Of a DNA stretch of 64,000 bases, positions 17,038-25,872 are shown one piece after another. A program made the position numbers and the translations under genes. How positions within the stretch are numbered: the stretch's first letter is position 1; every line of letters starts with the position of its first letter. This stretch comes from Pseudomonadales bacterium (GTDB lineage: Bacteria > Pseudomonadota > Gammaproteobacteria > Pseudomonadales > Azotimanducaceae), in assembly GCA_017642855.1 (NCBI GenBank), contig JAEPOO010000003.1:150292-214291 (forward strand). Direction: 5' to 3'. Under the pieces are notes generated by a model. That model saw only the letters and a list, made by a program, of their open reading frames with translations, ran no database searches and had not been told where the DNA came from.

Positions 17038-18198
17038 ATGCAGAACCTTGTGACTCTGCTCATCCTGTTTTCCCTACCCATCGTCTCGATGGCGCAGGAC
17101 GACATCGATCAGGCTCAGATCGAGGCGAAGCTGAAAGCGCTGGAAACTGAGATCGATAAATTCAAGAAGCAGCTTGAGAGCACCGAAGGCGAAAAGTCAG
17201 ATATCGAGGCGACACTCGAGAAAAATGAAAAGGGTATCAGTGACTTGATCAACAAAATCGAAGACATCGAAAAGGAGATCGACACCAATCAAGACAGGGT
17301 CTCCCACATGGAAACCAGACAATCAGAACTTCTTGGCGCGAAAGCGGAACAACAGGACTACATTGAACGGCAGATCAGGGCCGCCTACGAAATCGGAAAT
17401 CAGGAGTATCTGAAGGTTTTGCTCAACCAGGAAGATCCAAACGAGATGGCACGCATGCTCACCTACTACGACTACTTCAACAAGGCGCGAGCGGCACAGA
17501 TCAACAACTACAACGAAGTCCTCGTTGAGCTGGACCAGGTAACGCTTGCATTGACGGAAGAGATGACCCTCTTGCACGAAAACAGACTCGCCTTGGACAT
17601 CCAGCGGCAGCATCTGTCAGCTGCGCAACGGGAAAAGCAATCGACTCTGCGTGCGTTGATCGCACAGATCAAATCCACAGGCAGCGAAATCACCAAGCTG
17701 ACCGAAGACCGGGGCCGACTTGAACAACTCCTGGACAAACTCCAAAACCGCCTGGCCAATATCCCGACACCAGGGGATGCCACGCCTTTTTCCAACATGC
17801 GAGGCAAGCTCATCCTGCCCGTCGCAGGTAACATTTCCCATACGTTCGGACACCGCCGCAACCAGGGCAAACTGAGCTGGCAGGGCGTGTTTATCGATGC
17901 GCCAGAGGGTGATCCGGTTTACGCCGTGCACTACGGCAGGGTTGTTTTTTCTGACTGGCTGCGTGGTTTCGGCTTGCTCATGATCATCAGCCACGGTGAA
18001 GGCTATATGAGCCTCTATGGTCACAACCAGGCGCTCTATCGGGCAACTGGCGAGTGGGTTACCGCAGGCGACGTTATTGCGACTGTGGGTGACAGCGGCG
18101 GTCAGAATCGTACCGGCTTATACTTCGAAATTAGAATAGACGGCAAACCAAACAACCCACAGCAGTGGTGCATTGCCAGAGAACAACGAGCGGCGTAA
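17038..18198 (+). CDS. envC: EnvC-like murein hydrolase activator with degenerate M23 domain
   Basis: A signal peptide ('MQNLVTLLILFSLPIVSMAQ') is followed by a long coiled coil (about residues 25-235) and a LytM/M23 domain. The zinc ligands are degenerate: the HxxxD site reads 'WQGVFIDAPEG' and the HxH site reads 'GLYFEIRIDG'. This is typical of EnvC, which activates cell-division amidases and is not itself a peptidase. The start chosen is ATG 17038, with GGGAG seven bases upstream; the in-frame ATG at 17026 is only 2 nt after gpmI. The product acts in the periplasm at the septum. Next is ctpA. Confidence 0.92.
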   Translation: MQNLVTLLILFSLPIVSMAQDDIDQAQIEAKLKALETEIDKFKKQLESTEGEKSDIEATLEKNEKGISDLINKIEDIEKEIDTNQDRVSHMETRQSELLGAKAEQQDYIERQIRAAYEIGNQEYLKVLLNQEDPNEMARMLTYYDYFNKARAAQINNYNEVLVELDQVTLALTEEMTLLHENRLALDIQRQHLSAAQREKQSTLRALIAQIKSTGSEITKLTEDRGRLEQLLDKLQNRLANIPTPGDATPFSNMRGKLILPVAGNISHTFGHRRNQGKLSWQGVFIDAPEGDPVYAVHYGRVVFSDWLRGFGLLMIISHGEGYMSLYGHNQALYRATGEWVTAGDVIATVGDSGGQNRTGLYFEIRIDGKPNNPQQWCIAREQRAA

Positions 18199-18218
18199 GA
18201 AGCGCTGCAGGACCACCT

Positions 18219-19580
18219 ATGAAACTCTTGATAACAGCAGGTCTTATCTGGGCCTTTTCCTCCAACGCCTTCGCTGAAGAAACGACGACGCCAGAGCGCG
18301 CCGAGCCCATCATGGAAACAGCGACCTCTGCCATTGCCTCTGAGGAGGCACTCAAACCCCGGTTACCACTCAACGAGCTGAGGGTATTCGCGGAAGCGTT
18401 TAATCGAATCAGCTCGGCCTATGTCGAGGAAATCGATGACAAGACTTTGCTCGAGTACGCCATCATCGGCATGCTGTCACAACTGGATCCCCATTCTGCC
18501 TACCTCGATAAAGACTCATTTGACGAGCTCCAGGAGTCCACCACAGGCAACTACGGCGGACTGGGACTGGAGATTGGCATGGAAGATGGATTCGTCAAAG
18601 TCATCTCGCCCATGGACGACACGCCCGCCGATAAAGCTGGTATTGAGAGTGGCGATCTGATCGTCCAACTCGACGGAACCCCGGTTAAAGGCATGAATCT
18701 CTCTGAGGCCATCGAAGTGATGCGGGGTGAGCCCGGCAGCACAATCACAGTGACAGTTGTGAAAGAAGGTGCATCCGGACCCACGGAGCTGACGCTCACT
18801 CGTGAAGTCATCAAGGTTGCTTCTGTACGCCAGCGATATCTTGAAGATGGTTATGGTTACCTCAGAGTCGCCCAGTTTCAAGCAGGTACCGGCGATGAAG
18901 TTGACAAAGCCATCATCCGACTGAAAGACGCCGGCGATCTGGACGGTTTGATCATCGACCTTCGCAACAATCCAGGTGGTGTGCTTCAGGCCGCGGTGGA
19001 TGTTTCGAACGCCTTTATGGATGAAGGCCTGATTGTTTACACTCAGGGCCGAGTTGATGACGCCGAAATCCGCTACTCCGCTAACACGCCTGATTCGGTC
19101 AACGGCATACCTATTGTTGTGCTGGTCAATGAAGGGTCCGCCTCTGCCTCGGAAATCGTGGCAGGCGCACTTCAGGATCACGGCAGAGCCATCATCATGG
19201 GCACAGATACCTTCGGCAAAGGTTCCGTCCAGACGATCCTGCCGCTGAGCAAGGAAAAAGCCATTAAGCTCACAACCGCCCGCTACTACACGCCTAATGG
19301 CAAATCGATCCAGGCTGAAGGGATTACACCGGATATCTGGGTGGATCGTTCAACGGTCACACCCGTTAAACGCGGCCCATGGCGGTTCAAGGAAAAGGAC
19401 CTGTCGAAACATCTGGAGAACGACGACGTTGCGGATGCAGACAAAGCAGAGGAGCAAGCTGAGCAGACTGATCGCCAGAACCGTATTGAGCTGGCCTCCC
19501 GGGATTACCAGCTCAATGAAGCACTGACTTTGCTGAAAGGTCTGCATATACTAAACGGCAGGACACGACCGCAAGGGTAA
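18219..19580 (+). CDS. ctpA: Carboxy-terminal processing protease (S41 family)
   Basis: A secreted S41 peptidase of 453 residues. The signal peptide is 'MKLLITAGLIWAFSSNAFAEE'. A PDZ domain lies at about residues 105-190. The Ser-Lys dyad is Ser307 in 'NEGSASASEI' and Lys334 in 'TFGKGSVQ'. The open frame extends upstream, but ATG 18219 gives the signal peptide and has an AGG eight bases before it. CtpA enzymes trim periplasmic proteins and cell-wall hydrolases. Placement after envC and before the yibQ-like gene is conserved in gammaproteobacteria. Confidence 0.95.
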   Translation: MKLLITAGLIWAFSSNAFAEETTTPERAEPIMETATSAIASEEALKPRLPLNELRVFAEAFNRISSAYVEEIDDKTLLEYAIIGMLSQLDPHSAYLDKDSFDELQESTTGNYGGLGLEIGMEDGFVKVISPMDDTPADKAGIESGDLIVQLDGTPVKGMNLSEAIEVMRGEPGSTITVTVVKEGASGPTELTLTREVIKVASVRQRYLEDGYGYLRVAQFQAGTGDEVDKAIIRLKDAGDLDGLIIDLRNNPGGVLQAAVDVSNAFMDEGLIVYTQGRVDDAEIRYSANTPDSVNGIPIVVLVNEGSASASEIVAGALQDHGRAIIMGTDTFGKGSVQTILPLSKEKAIKLTTARYYTPNGKSIQAEGITPDIWVDRSTVTPVKRGPWRFKEKDLSKHLENDDVADADKAEEQAEQTDRQNRIELASRDYQLNEALTLLKGLHILNGRTRPQG

Positions 19581-19583
19581 CCA

Positions 19584-20411
19584 TTGCCGAAGCCAGGCAA
19601 CAGCGGCAGTTTTATTCTTTTGGCAGCGCTCCTGCTGCTGACGGCACCCCTTCCCTCACTTTCCAGTGACGCTTCAACCATAACGGCAAACGCGTTTATC
19701 GCCGTCATCATTGATGACATTGGTCACAATCGCCAGCACGCGGAGCGCATGTTCGACATCCCGGCGCCCCTGACTTTCGCCGTGATTCCTGAAACAGCCT
19801 ACGCAGAACCGCTTGCCCGACAGGCATACCTATCCGGCAAAGAGGTGATGGTGCATCTCCCCATGGAGAATACGCACAATCGTCCGATGGAACGCCTGCA
19901 GCTCACCGCAGAGCACAGCCGCCAGGAGTTCGAATTAATTCTTGATGAGGCGATCGCTCGGGTCCCCTACGCCACTGGTATGAACAACCATATGGGCAGC
20001 GCTTTAACCGAGATGCCGCAGGCCATGTCCTGGCTGATGCGTTCCATCAGGAAACATCAGATGTATTTCATCGATTCGAGGACAACCCCCAGGTCCGTCG
20101 CCCAGAAAATCGCGCAACAGGAAAATCTAAAAACCGCGAGCCGAGATATCTTCCTCGATAACATCCGAACCTTTTACGGCATTGATACGCAGTTTCAGAA
20201 ATTGTTATCCGTCGCAAAACGGAAAAAGACCGCGATTGCCATCGGACATCCCTACCCCACAACCATCGACTATCTGGCGCGGGCTATTCCGCAACTTGAA
20301 GAGCAAGGTATTCGCGTGGTGCCGGTGTCTGAATTAATCAGGATACGAAGTGAGATGGACATCTCAGAGCCTCAGGTAGCGGCCCTGTTTCCAATGCCAG
20401 GCGCTGACTAA
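19584..20411 (+). CDS. Divergent polysaccharide deacetylase family protein (YibQ-like)
   Basis: A 275-residue secreted protein with signal peptide '[19 protein letters not shown]' and the YibQ/DUF610 divergent deacetylase fold: '[17 protein letters not shown]', 'VMVHLPMEN', '[11 protein letters not shown]', '[13 protein letters not shown]' and '[14 protein letters not shown]'. The Asp-His-His pattern of deacetylases is partly kept ('DDIG', 'NNHMGS'). The substrate is unknown. The start is TTG 19584, preceded by AAGGGTAA. It is last in the gpmI-envC-ctpA unit and overlaps the convergent hisA by 4 nt. Confidence 0.88.
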   Translation: MPKPGNSGSFILLAALLLLTAPLPSLSSDASTITANAFIAVIIDDIGHNRQHAERMFDIPAPLTFAVIPETAYAEPLARQAYLSGKEVMVHLPMENTHNRPMERLQLTAEHSRQEFELILDEAIARVPYATGMNNHMGSALTEMPQAMSWLMRSIRKHQMYFIDSRTTPRSVAQKIAQQENLKTASRDIFLDNIRTFYGIDTQFQKLLSVAKRKKTAIAIGHPYPTTIDYLARAIPQLEEQGIRVVPVSELIRIRSEMDISEPQVAALFPMPGAD

Positions 20412-21157
20412 TCGGACGGATCTTTTTTGCAGAGCGCAATCGCCTCCGCAAGGTCCAGGGTACCTTCGTAGATCGCTCGTCCGGTAATCACACCCGTAAT
20501 TCCGCCCGTCACTTCCTCCCCCGTTTCCAACAAAGCCTCAATATCCCGAATATCCGTGACGCCGCCGGAGGCAATGATCGGCACCCGAACGGAATGCGCC
20601 AGGTCTTTGGTCGCATGTAGGTTTACGCCGCCCATCATGCCGTCTTTGCCAATATCCGTGTAAACAATGGATTCAATACCATCACTTTCGAACAACATCG
20701 CCAGACTCTTCACTGACACATCGGTAACCTCTTCCCAGCCGTTAATCGCCACCATGCCATGAAGACCATCCAGCCCGACAATAATGTGACCAGGAAAACG
20801 TCGGCACATCTCTCCAACAAATTCCGGCTCCTGCACCGCTTTTGTACCAATGATCAGATACTCGACACCGGCCTCTAGGTAGCCTTCAATGATTTTCTCG
20901 CTGCGGATACCACCACCTAACTGAATCGTTAGATCTGGGTGATTTCTCGCTATTGTGCTGATCGCTTCTGCATTAACCGGTTTGCCTTCAAAGGCGCCAT
21001 CAAGATCTACAAGGTGCAGGCGTTCACAACCCTGGGAAACCCAGTGGTCGGCCATACCGACGGGATCATCAGAATAGGTGGTGGTCTGATCCAGTTGCCC
21101 CTGTTTGAGATTGACGACTTTGCCATCCTTGAAATCGATGGCGGGAATGATCTGCAC
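20408..21157 (-). CDS. hisA: ProFAR isomerase HisA
   Basis: A 249-residue TIM barrel that isomerises ProFAR to PRFAR in histidine synthesis. Motifs are '[15 protein letters not shown]' with the N-terminal catalytic Asp, '[10 protein letters not shown]', 'IQLGGGIRS', '[10 protein letters not shown]' with the second Asp, and 'IIASGGVTD'. It begins with GTG at 21157, sharing one base with the hisB stop. The usual hisH is missing between them, and hisF does not follow: the next gene is on the other strand. Confidence 0.96.
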   Translation of the reverse strand: MQIIPAIDFKDGKVVNLKQGQLDQTTTYSDDPVGMADHWVSQGCERLHLVDLDGAFEGKPVNAEAISTIARNHPDLTIQLGGGIRSEKIIEGYLEAGVEYLIIGTKAVQEPEFVGEMCRRFPGHIIVGLDGLHGMVAINGWEEVTDVSVKSLAMLFESDGIESIVYTDIGKDGMMGGVNLHATKDLAHSVRVPIIASGGVTDIRDIEALLETGEEVTGGITGVITGRAIYEGTLDLAEAIALCKKDPSD

Positions 21158-21744
21158 TACAGACTGCCCTTTGTCGAGGGCATCACATCTGACATTCTCG
21201 GGTCCGGCTCGATAGCCATTCGGAGTGCCCGACCAAATGCCTTGAACACCGTTTCGATCTGATGATGCGCGTTGCCTCCTTTGAGGTTGTCGATGTGCAA
21301 TGTGACCTGCGCATGATTCACAAACCCCTGGAAGAATTCATGAAAAAGGTCCACGTCAAATTCACCCACCGTGCCCCTGACGAAATCCACAGAGTATTCG
21401 AGTCCTGGACGACCTGAAAAATCAATGACTACCCTTGAGAGAGCTTCATCAAGCGGCACATAGGCGTGTCCGTATCGACGGATACCTTTCTTGTCGCCCA
21501 TCGCCTTATGGATCGCCTGGCCAAGTGTAATCCCGATATCTTCCACCGTATGGTGTGCATCGATCTCAAGATCGCCTTTTGCGCTGATGTTCAGATCAAC
21601 AAGACCATGCCGGGCAACCTGATCGAGCATATGCTCTAAAAACGGTAGTCCCGTCTCAAAAGAACGCTCTCCATTGCCATCCAGGTTCACGCTGACGGTA
21701 ATCTGCGTTTCCAGGGTATTTCTTTCGATTTCCGCGGTTCTCAT
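21157..21744 (-). CDS. hisB: Imidazoleglycerol-phosphate dehydratase HisB (monofunctional)
   Basis: A 195-residue IGP dehydratase without the N-terminal phosphatase domain of the enteric fused enzyme. The manganese-binding repeats '[14 protein letters not shown]' and '[17 protein letters not shown]' are complete, with 'FLEHMLDQ' near the N-terminus. It is the first gene of the two-gene hisB-hisA unit. A 37-nt gap separates it from the upstream hypothetical gene on the same strand. Confidence 0.97.
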   Translation of the reverse strand: MRTAEIERNTLETQITVSVNLDGNGERSFETGLPFLEHMLDQVARHGLVDLNISAKGDLEIDAHHTVEDIGITLGQAIHKAMGDKKGIRRYGHAYVPLDEALSRVVIDFSGRPGLEYSVDFVRGTVGEFDVDLFHEFFQGFVNHAQVTLHIDNLKGGNAHHQIETVFKAFGRALRMAIEPDPRMSDVMPSTKGSL

Positions 21745-21781
21745 CTAACCATCCTCAAAACAGGCGCGGATTATAGTCTAA

Positions 21782-22177
21782 TTAGAGCGCGCTGCCATAA
21801 GGCAGATAACGGTTATCCGTGTTGGATTTAATCCACTTCCGCAGATCAGGGGTGAAATCATCGCGAGACTTAAGGATTTTAACCAGCGGAATGACCGGGG
21901 ATTTGGCACCGGCTTCCCAACCGGAAATATTGTGTTCTACCAGCGTGAAAAACCGAATCAGGGCGACAAGGTCATCACTGGAAAGGTCTTCCGCGGACTC
22001 CCAGGCAGCTTCTTCCTGGTTCATAACCCATTCCTCAGAATCCAGACCGGAGGCTTTTAACTGGCTTGTCGAGACTGAGTCAACACCCTTGGCCACATCA
22101 ACGAATTTCTCGACGAGACCTATGTCAATCGGTCGCCCTTTTGTGCCGCCTGTTGGTTCCCACACTTCAATACTCAT
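21782..22177 (-). CDS. Conserved-looking hypothetical protein
   Basis: A 131-residue acidic soluble protein that I do not recognise. It has no signal peptide or transmembrane segment. Visible features are an N-terminal 'VEKFVDVAKGVDSVSTSQLKA' helix, 'LSSDDLVALIRFFTLVEHNISGW', and a C-terminal 'LRKWIKSNTDNRYLPYGSAL' with aromatic and basic residues. Codon use matches its neighbours and it sits 37 nt upstream of hisB on the same strand, so it is probably expressed with hisB-hisA. It is divergent from the DUF427 gene. Confidence 0.7.
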   Translation of the reverse strand: MSIEVWEPTGGTKGRPIDIGLVEKFVDVAKGVDSVSTSQLKASGLDSEEWVMNQEEAAWESAEDLSSDDLVALIRFFTLVEHNISGWEAGAKSPVIPLVKILKSRDDFTPDLRKWIKSNTDNRYLPYGSAL

Positions 22178-22224
22178 TGGGTTATTATCCGCTAAGACAG
22201 CCTGACGAGCCAGCGAGGTAAACC

Positions 22225-22611
22225 ATGCCCCAATTTCCCATGACGGACGGGCGGCGCGCCATCCTGGCGCAAATCCCGGACTACGCCGTCACAATCTCAG
22301 ATGCAGGAAAAAAGATCACCGTCTCCATCAATGATCAGGTGGTGACAGAAACGTCCCGGGCTCTCCTGATACAAGAGACCCGCCACAAGGACGTATACTA
22401 CCTGCCAAGGGAAGACGTTCATTTGTCCTTGTTTGAACCTACGGATCATTCCACCTATTGTCCATTCAAGGGAAGTGCCAGTTACTTCAGTTACGGCGAT
22501 CTGGAGAACCTGGTCTGGAGTTACGAAGATCCCTATCCAGAGGTTTCGGCGTTAAAGGGCTATCTATCTTTCTACACCGACCGAGTGGAGATCAAAGTCA
22601 AAGGAGACTGA
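22225..22611 (+). CDS. DUF427 domain protein
   Basis: A 128-residue DUF427 protein: 'DQVVTETSRALLIQETRHKDVYYLPREDV' followed by the signature 'STYCPFKGSASYFS' and 'NLVWSYEDPYPEVSALKGYLSFY'. The family is a small beta fold of uncertain enzymatic role that occurs widely in aerobic bacteria and actinomycetes. GAGG upstream of ATG supports the start. The stop is 1 nt before the start of the secreted peptidase gene, so the two are likely cotranscribed. Confidence 0.88.
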   Translation: MPQFPMTDGRRAILAQIPDYAVTISDAGKKITVSINDQVVTETSRALLIQETRHKDVYYLPREDVHLSLFEPTDHSTYCPFKGSASYFSYGDLENLVWSYEDPYPEVSALKGYLSFYTDRVEIKVKGD

Positions 22612-22612
22612 C

Positions 22613-24544
22613 GTGAGAAAACTGACGATCTGCTTATTGCTGCTAGTGAGCAGTTATTCGAATGCGGACATGTTGATGTCGCTGGCCGCACAACCCACCT
22701 ACCTTGACGCAAAACTATCGCCGGACGGCTCGAAACTGGCCATCAGAGTTCGCGTGGACGAAGGCATCGGCGTCATGACGTTAGAGACCTCAACCATGGA
22801 ACGTATCGGCTGGTTGAGACCCACCCGGTTTGAGGCCGGAGGTTTGCACTGGGCAAACAACGAGCGACTCATCATCGAGATCGGCGAGCAAAAGGGTGCA
22901 CGGGAGCAGACGACAACATTCGGAGAGATCTACGCGATCAACTATAACGGCGAAAAGGGTGACTTCATCTATGGCATTCGTGCTGGTGACGGGCGGGCCG
23001 GTAGTCGAACCAGTAAACGAAGCAACGAAGCGGTCTGGGCAAGCATTATCGACCCATTACATCATGACAAAAAACACATACTGCTCTCCTCCGAACCCAT
23101 TTCACGCTACGGCTCTGAAATCCCCACCGTCATCCGACTAAACGTCAACAACGGCCATACCAAGGAAATTATTCGAGCGCCCATTCAAAAGCCATACTTC
23201 ATGACTGACAACGACGGCGAGGTCCGCGCCGCCGTTGGCATTGACCGTAACAACAACGTTCATGCCTTTTATCGTGACGCTGATGGTCGTGACTGGGTAA
23301 AGCTGCAAAAGGGTATCGACATCAATTTCTCTCCGGTCACGGTTGACAACGAAAAGAGAGAACTGTGGTTTGTTGGCCGAGTAAACGGCGACAAAGCCGG
23401 GCTACAAAAGCTGGATCTCGAAACCGACGAGATCAAAACGATTTATGAGCACGACGTCGTCGACATAACCCGTGTTCAATTGGCCTCGGACAAAACAACT
23501 GTTCTCGCGATGCGGGTCGATCACGGCTACCCCAGTTTCCTGCTGCTGAACAAACAACACAGTGAGGCAGCCAGATATCGGCAACTGCTTGCACAGTTCC
23601 CCGGTATGAGTGTGGACATTGTCAGCCAGAGTGAAGATGGCACCAAGATGGTCATACTGGTGGAGTCAGACCTGTATCCAGGATACTTCTATTTCTATGA
23701 CGAAGACCGCCCGGAAGAGAAGCTGTCATTTCTGTTTCAACGATTTCCAGAGTTACCCAACGATCAGTTTGTCGCGGTTGAACCCGTCACCATACAGGCC
23801 AGAGACCGCGCGAATATCTACGGTTACCTGACCAGTGCCAACAAGGAGAAAGCGGCAACCGTCATCCTTGTGCATGGTGGACCCCATTATGTGCGGGACT
23901 ACTGGACCTATGACCCGGATGTCCAGATGCTGGCTTCTCTCGGGGTTAACGTGCTCCAGGTCAATTTCCGCGGATCTGGAGGATATGGCAGAGACTACGG
24001 TGAATCCGGTTATCAGGAATGGGGGCGGTTGATACAGCACGACATCATCGACGCGACGCGATGGGCGATCGACCAGGGCATCGCCGACGAGAAACGGCTC
24101 TGTATCATGGGCGCCAGTTTCGGAGGCTACTCAGCGCTTCAAAGTGCCATCTTGGAACCCGATCTCTTCCAATGCTCTGTTGCTGTTGCCGGTGTTTATG
24201 ATCTTCCGATGCTGTATTCGTCAGGAGATGTTCAGCAATCCTACTTTGGCAAGTCCTACCTTGAAAAGGTCATCGGCACTGATAAAACCACCCTCGCCGA
24301 CTTTTCACCCGTGAACCACGTGAGCGGACTTAAATCCGACCTGCTGATCGTTCACGGACGTGCTGACCAGCGGGCACCCATCAGTCAGGCTCGTGCCTTA
24401 ATGACTGCGTTAGATAGAGCGGAAGTTAAATATCAGAAACACATTGAGGACAAAGAGGGACATGGTTTCTTTTCTGAGGAAAACAAATTGGAGTACTACC
24501 AGTTGGTCTCGCGCTTTCTAAGTGGGCAATTGACACTGAAGTAG
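22613..24544 (+). CDS. Secreted S9 (prolyl oligopeptidase) family peptidase
   Basis: A 643-residue serine peptidase starting at GTG 22613 (AGGAG upstream) with signal peptide 'MRKLTICLLLLVSSYSNADM'. The N-terminal half is a beta-propeller-like region. The C-terminal alpha/beta hydrolase carries the nucleophile elbow 'GASFGGYSA', the acid in 'VHGRADQRAPI' and the base in 'DKEGHGFF', preceded by 'LVHGGPH' and 'VNFRGSGGYGRDY'. It resembles dipeptidyl/acylaminoacyl peptidases and is likely a periplasmic peptide scavenger. The exact specificity is unknown. Confidence 0.93.
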   Translation: MRKLTICLLLLVSSYSNADMLMSLAAQPTYLDAKLSPDGSKLAIRVRVDEGIGVMTLETSTMERIGWLRPTRFEAGGLHWANNERLIIEIGEQKGAREQTTTFGEIYAINYNGEKGDFIYGIRAGDGRAGSRTSKRSNEAVWASIIDPLHHDKKHILLSSEPISRYGSEIPTVIRLNVNNGHTKEIIRAPIQKPYFMTDNDGEVRAAVGIDRNNNVHAFYRDADGRDWVKLQKGIDINFSPVTVDNEKRELWFVGRVNGDKAGLQKLDLETDEIKTIYEHDVVDITRVQLASDKTTVLAMRVDHGYPSFLLLNKQHSEAARYRQLLAQFPGMSVDIVSQSEDGTKMVILVESDLYPGYFYFYDEDRPEEKLSFLFQRFPELPNDQFVAVEPVTIQARDRANIYGYLTSANKEKAATVILVHGGPHYVRDYWTYDPDVQMLASLGVNVLQVNFRGSGGYGRDYGESGYQEWGRLIQHDIIDATRWAIDQGIADEKRLCIMGASFGGYSALQSAILEPDLFQCSVAVAGVYDLPMLYSSGDVQQSYFGKSYLEKVIGTDKTTLADFSPVNHVSGLKSDLLIVHGRADQRAPISQARALMTALDRAEVKYQKHIEDKEGHGFFSEENKLEYYQLVSRFLSGQLTLK

Positions 24545-24679
24545 GCCTTTGGGCACTCGCCCTCGGTTCCCCAGACCTTCAGGCATCTCCCTCAGCAGCC
24601 AATGGCGCCCGCCAACCCGCGGAAGGCCATGCATCGACGTTGCTGACGGGACAACAAAATCTGATGTATCCGAGGAGAG

Positions 24680-25465
24680 TCAGCACGATCGAAAGCCATG
24701 ACCGGTCCACGAAAATTTCTGCCAATTTTCATCACGCTGCGCTAAACGATCTGCAATGATGTAGTAAATCGCAGGATTGAACCCCATACCGCAATGACTG
24801 CCAGGCACCTCAATGTTCTGAGTATGATGATCTTCAACCGTTTCACGACACGCGTCCCAATGCACCACACCATCACCGCGGCTGTAAACAGCCGTTACCG
24901 GCACATTCGGAGACTCGTGAAAAGCTCGATCACGCATCAACTCGACCATTTCATCGATCGTCATACCGCTAGATGCTTTAAACAAGTGTGTTAAGGCGCG
25001 CATGGTGGTCGAGCTGTTCCTAACTTTGAAGGGACTACCCAGGGTGATCACCTGACGCACCATGCGCGGATACTCACGGGCGAGCTCACGTGCGTAGACA
25101 CCTCCAAGGCTTTGTCCGATCAAGCTGATGGACTTACCAGTCGTCTCGTACATCCGCGCCAATTTCTCAGGAAGGTGGTCAAAAAGGTGTTCGGGATTAC
25201 CAGTATTCCGTCCGTATCCCCAGGTCTCAGGTTGATAACCCATGTGTTGGAGATATCGCTTCAGCAGCCCGAGAGACGCATCTCCGGCCATGAATCCTGG
25301 GATCAACAATGTGGGATGTGGGTCGCCTCGCTTCAGCAACGAAAGTGATGGGAGCATGGTGCAAAGGGAGCCCGCCTCAAAGAGTGCTCTGGGCAGCTCT
25401 GTCAGGGTGTTGATTAACGCGGGCGGTCTGTCGCGATGACGCGCGACATCAATCTGCTCGTACAA
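24680..25465 (-). CDS. Alpha/beta hydrolase, triacylglycerol-lipase-like
   Basis: A 261-residue hydrolase starting at TTG 25465, with AGGGAGAG six bases upstream. It has the lipase core 'PTLLIPGFMAGD', the nucleophile elbow 'LIGQSLGGVYA' (GxSxG), an acid candidate in 'VYSRGDGVVHW' and His in 'PGSHCGMGFNP'. There is no obvious signal peptide, so it is probably cytoplasmic. It is divergent from the WS/DGAT acyltransferase gene. Turnover of stored neutral lipid is a reasonable guess from this context but is not shown by the sequence. Confidence 0.85.
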   Translation of the reverse strand: MYEQIDVARHRDRPPALINTLTELPRALFEAGSLCTMLPSLSLLKRGDPHPTLLIPGFMAGDASLGLLKRYLQHMGYQPETWGYGRNTGNPEHLFDHLPEKLARMYETTGKSISLIGQSLGGVYARELAREYPRMVRQVITLGSPFKVRNSSTTMRALTHLFKASSGMTIDEMVELMRDRAFHESPNVPVTAVYSRGDGVVHWDACRETVEDHHTQNIEVPGSHCGMGFNPAIYYIIADRLAQRDENWQKFSWTGHGFRSC

Positions 25466-25590
25466 CTGAACTCTCCCTCAAAAGCACCCGGCCAGTTTGC
25501 ATGAAATGTCCTGAGACACCAAACACAGGTTATGGCATCAGGATATTCGCGACTTGTCTAAGACATCATCAATTTTTGCACCGCAACATA

Positions 25591-25618
25591 TTGACATAGA
25601 GACTGCCACTTCTATAAT
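25591..25618 (+). promoter_or_regulatory. Consensus sigma-70 promoter with long leader before WS/DGAT gene
   Basis: TTGACA (25591-25596), a 16-bp spacer, and TATAAT (25613-25618) match both consensus hexamers exactly. Transcription would start near 25625, leaving about 250 nt before the acyltransferase ATG at 25873. The remaining gene-free stretch (25466-25872) has small inverted elements (for example TTTCGGTC/GACCGA near 25765-25785) but no gene or known riboswitch that I can recognise. Confidence 0.7.
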
Positions 25619-25872
25619 CCGCCGCACTGATATAGGGCAGCCCTCTACAGGCCGCACCAAGCTTGCTCTGAACCTTGAATCAGGCCCGAGATTTATCCGT
25701 GATTCACGGCACTTTTACACACGCTTAACCGCACAAAAGTACCCTGAAAGCCTGATAAGCGCAGATTTCGGTCTGTCGACCGACCCGAAAGCGTCTTTTG
25801 GCACACGCGTTGCTATATCAGTGACAGACACCACCGAAGTAGATGACAGGACAACTCCAGGGAGAGATTTCC

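Noticed and set aside
17840..18180. Degenerate zinc ligands in the EnvC M23 domain as a mutation of note
   Set aside because: EnvC activators normally lack the ligands, so this is the expected state.
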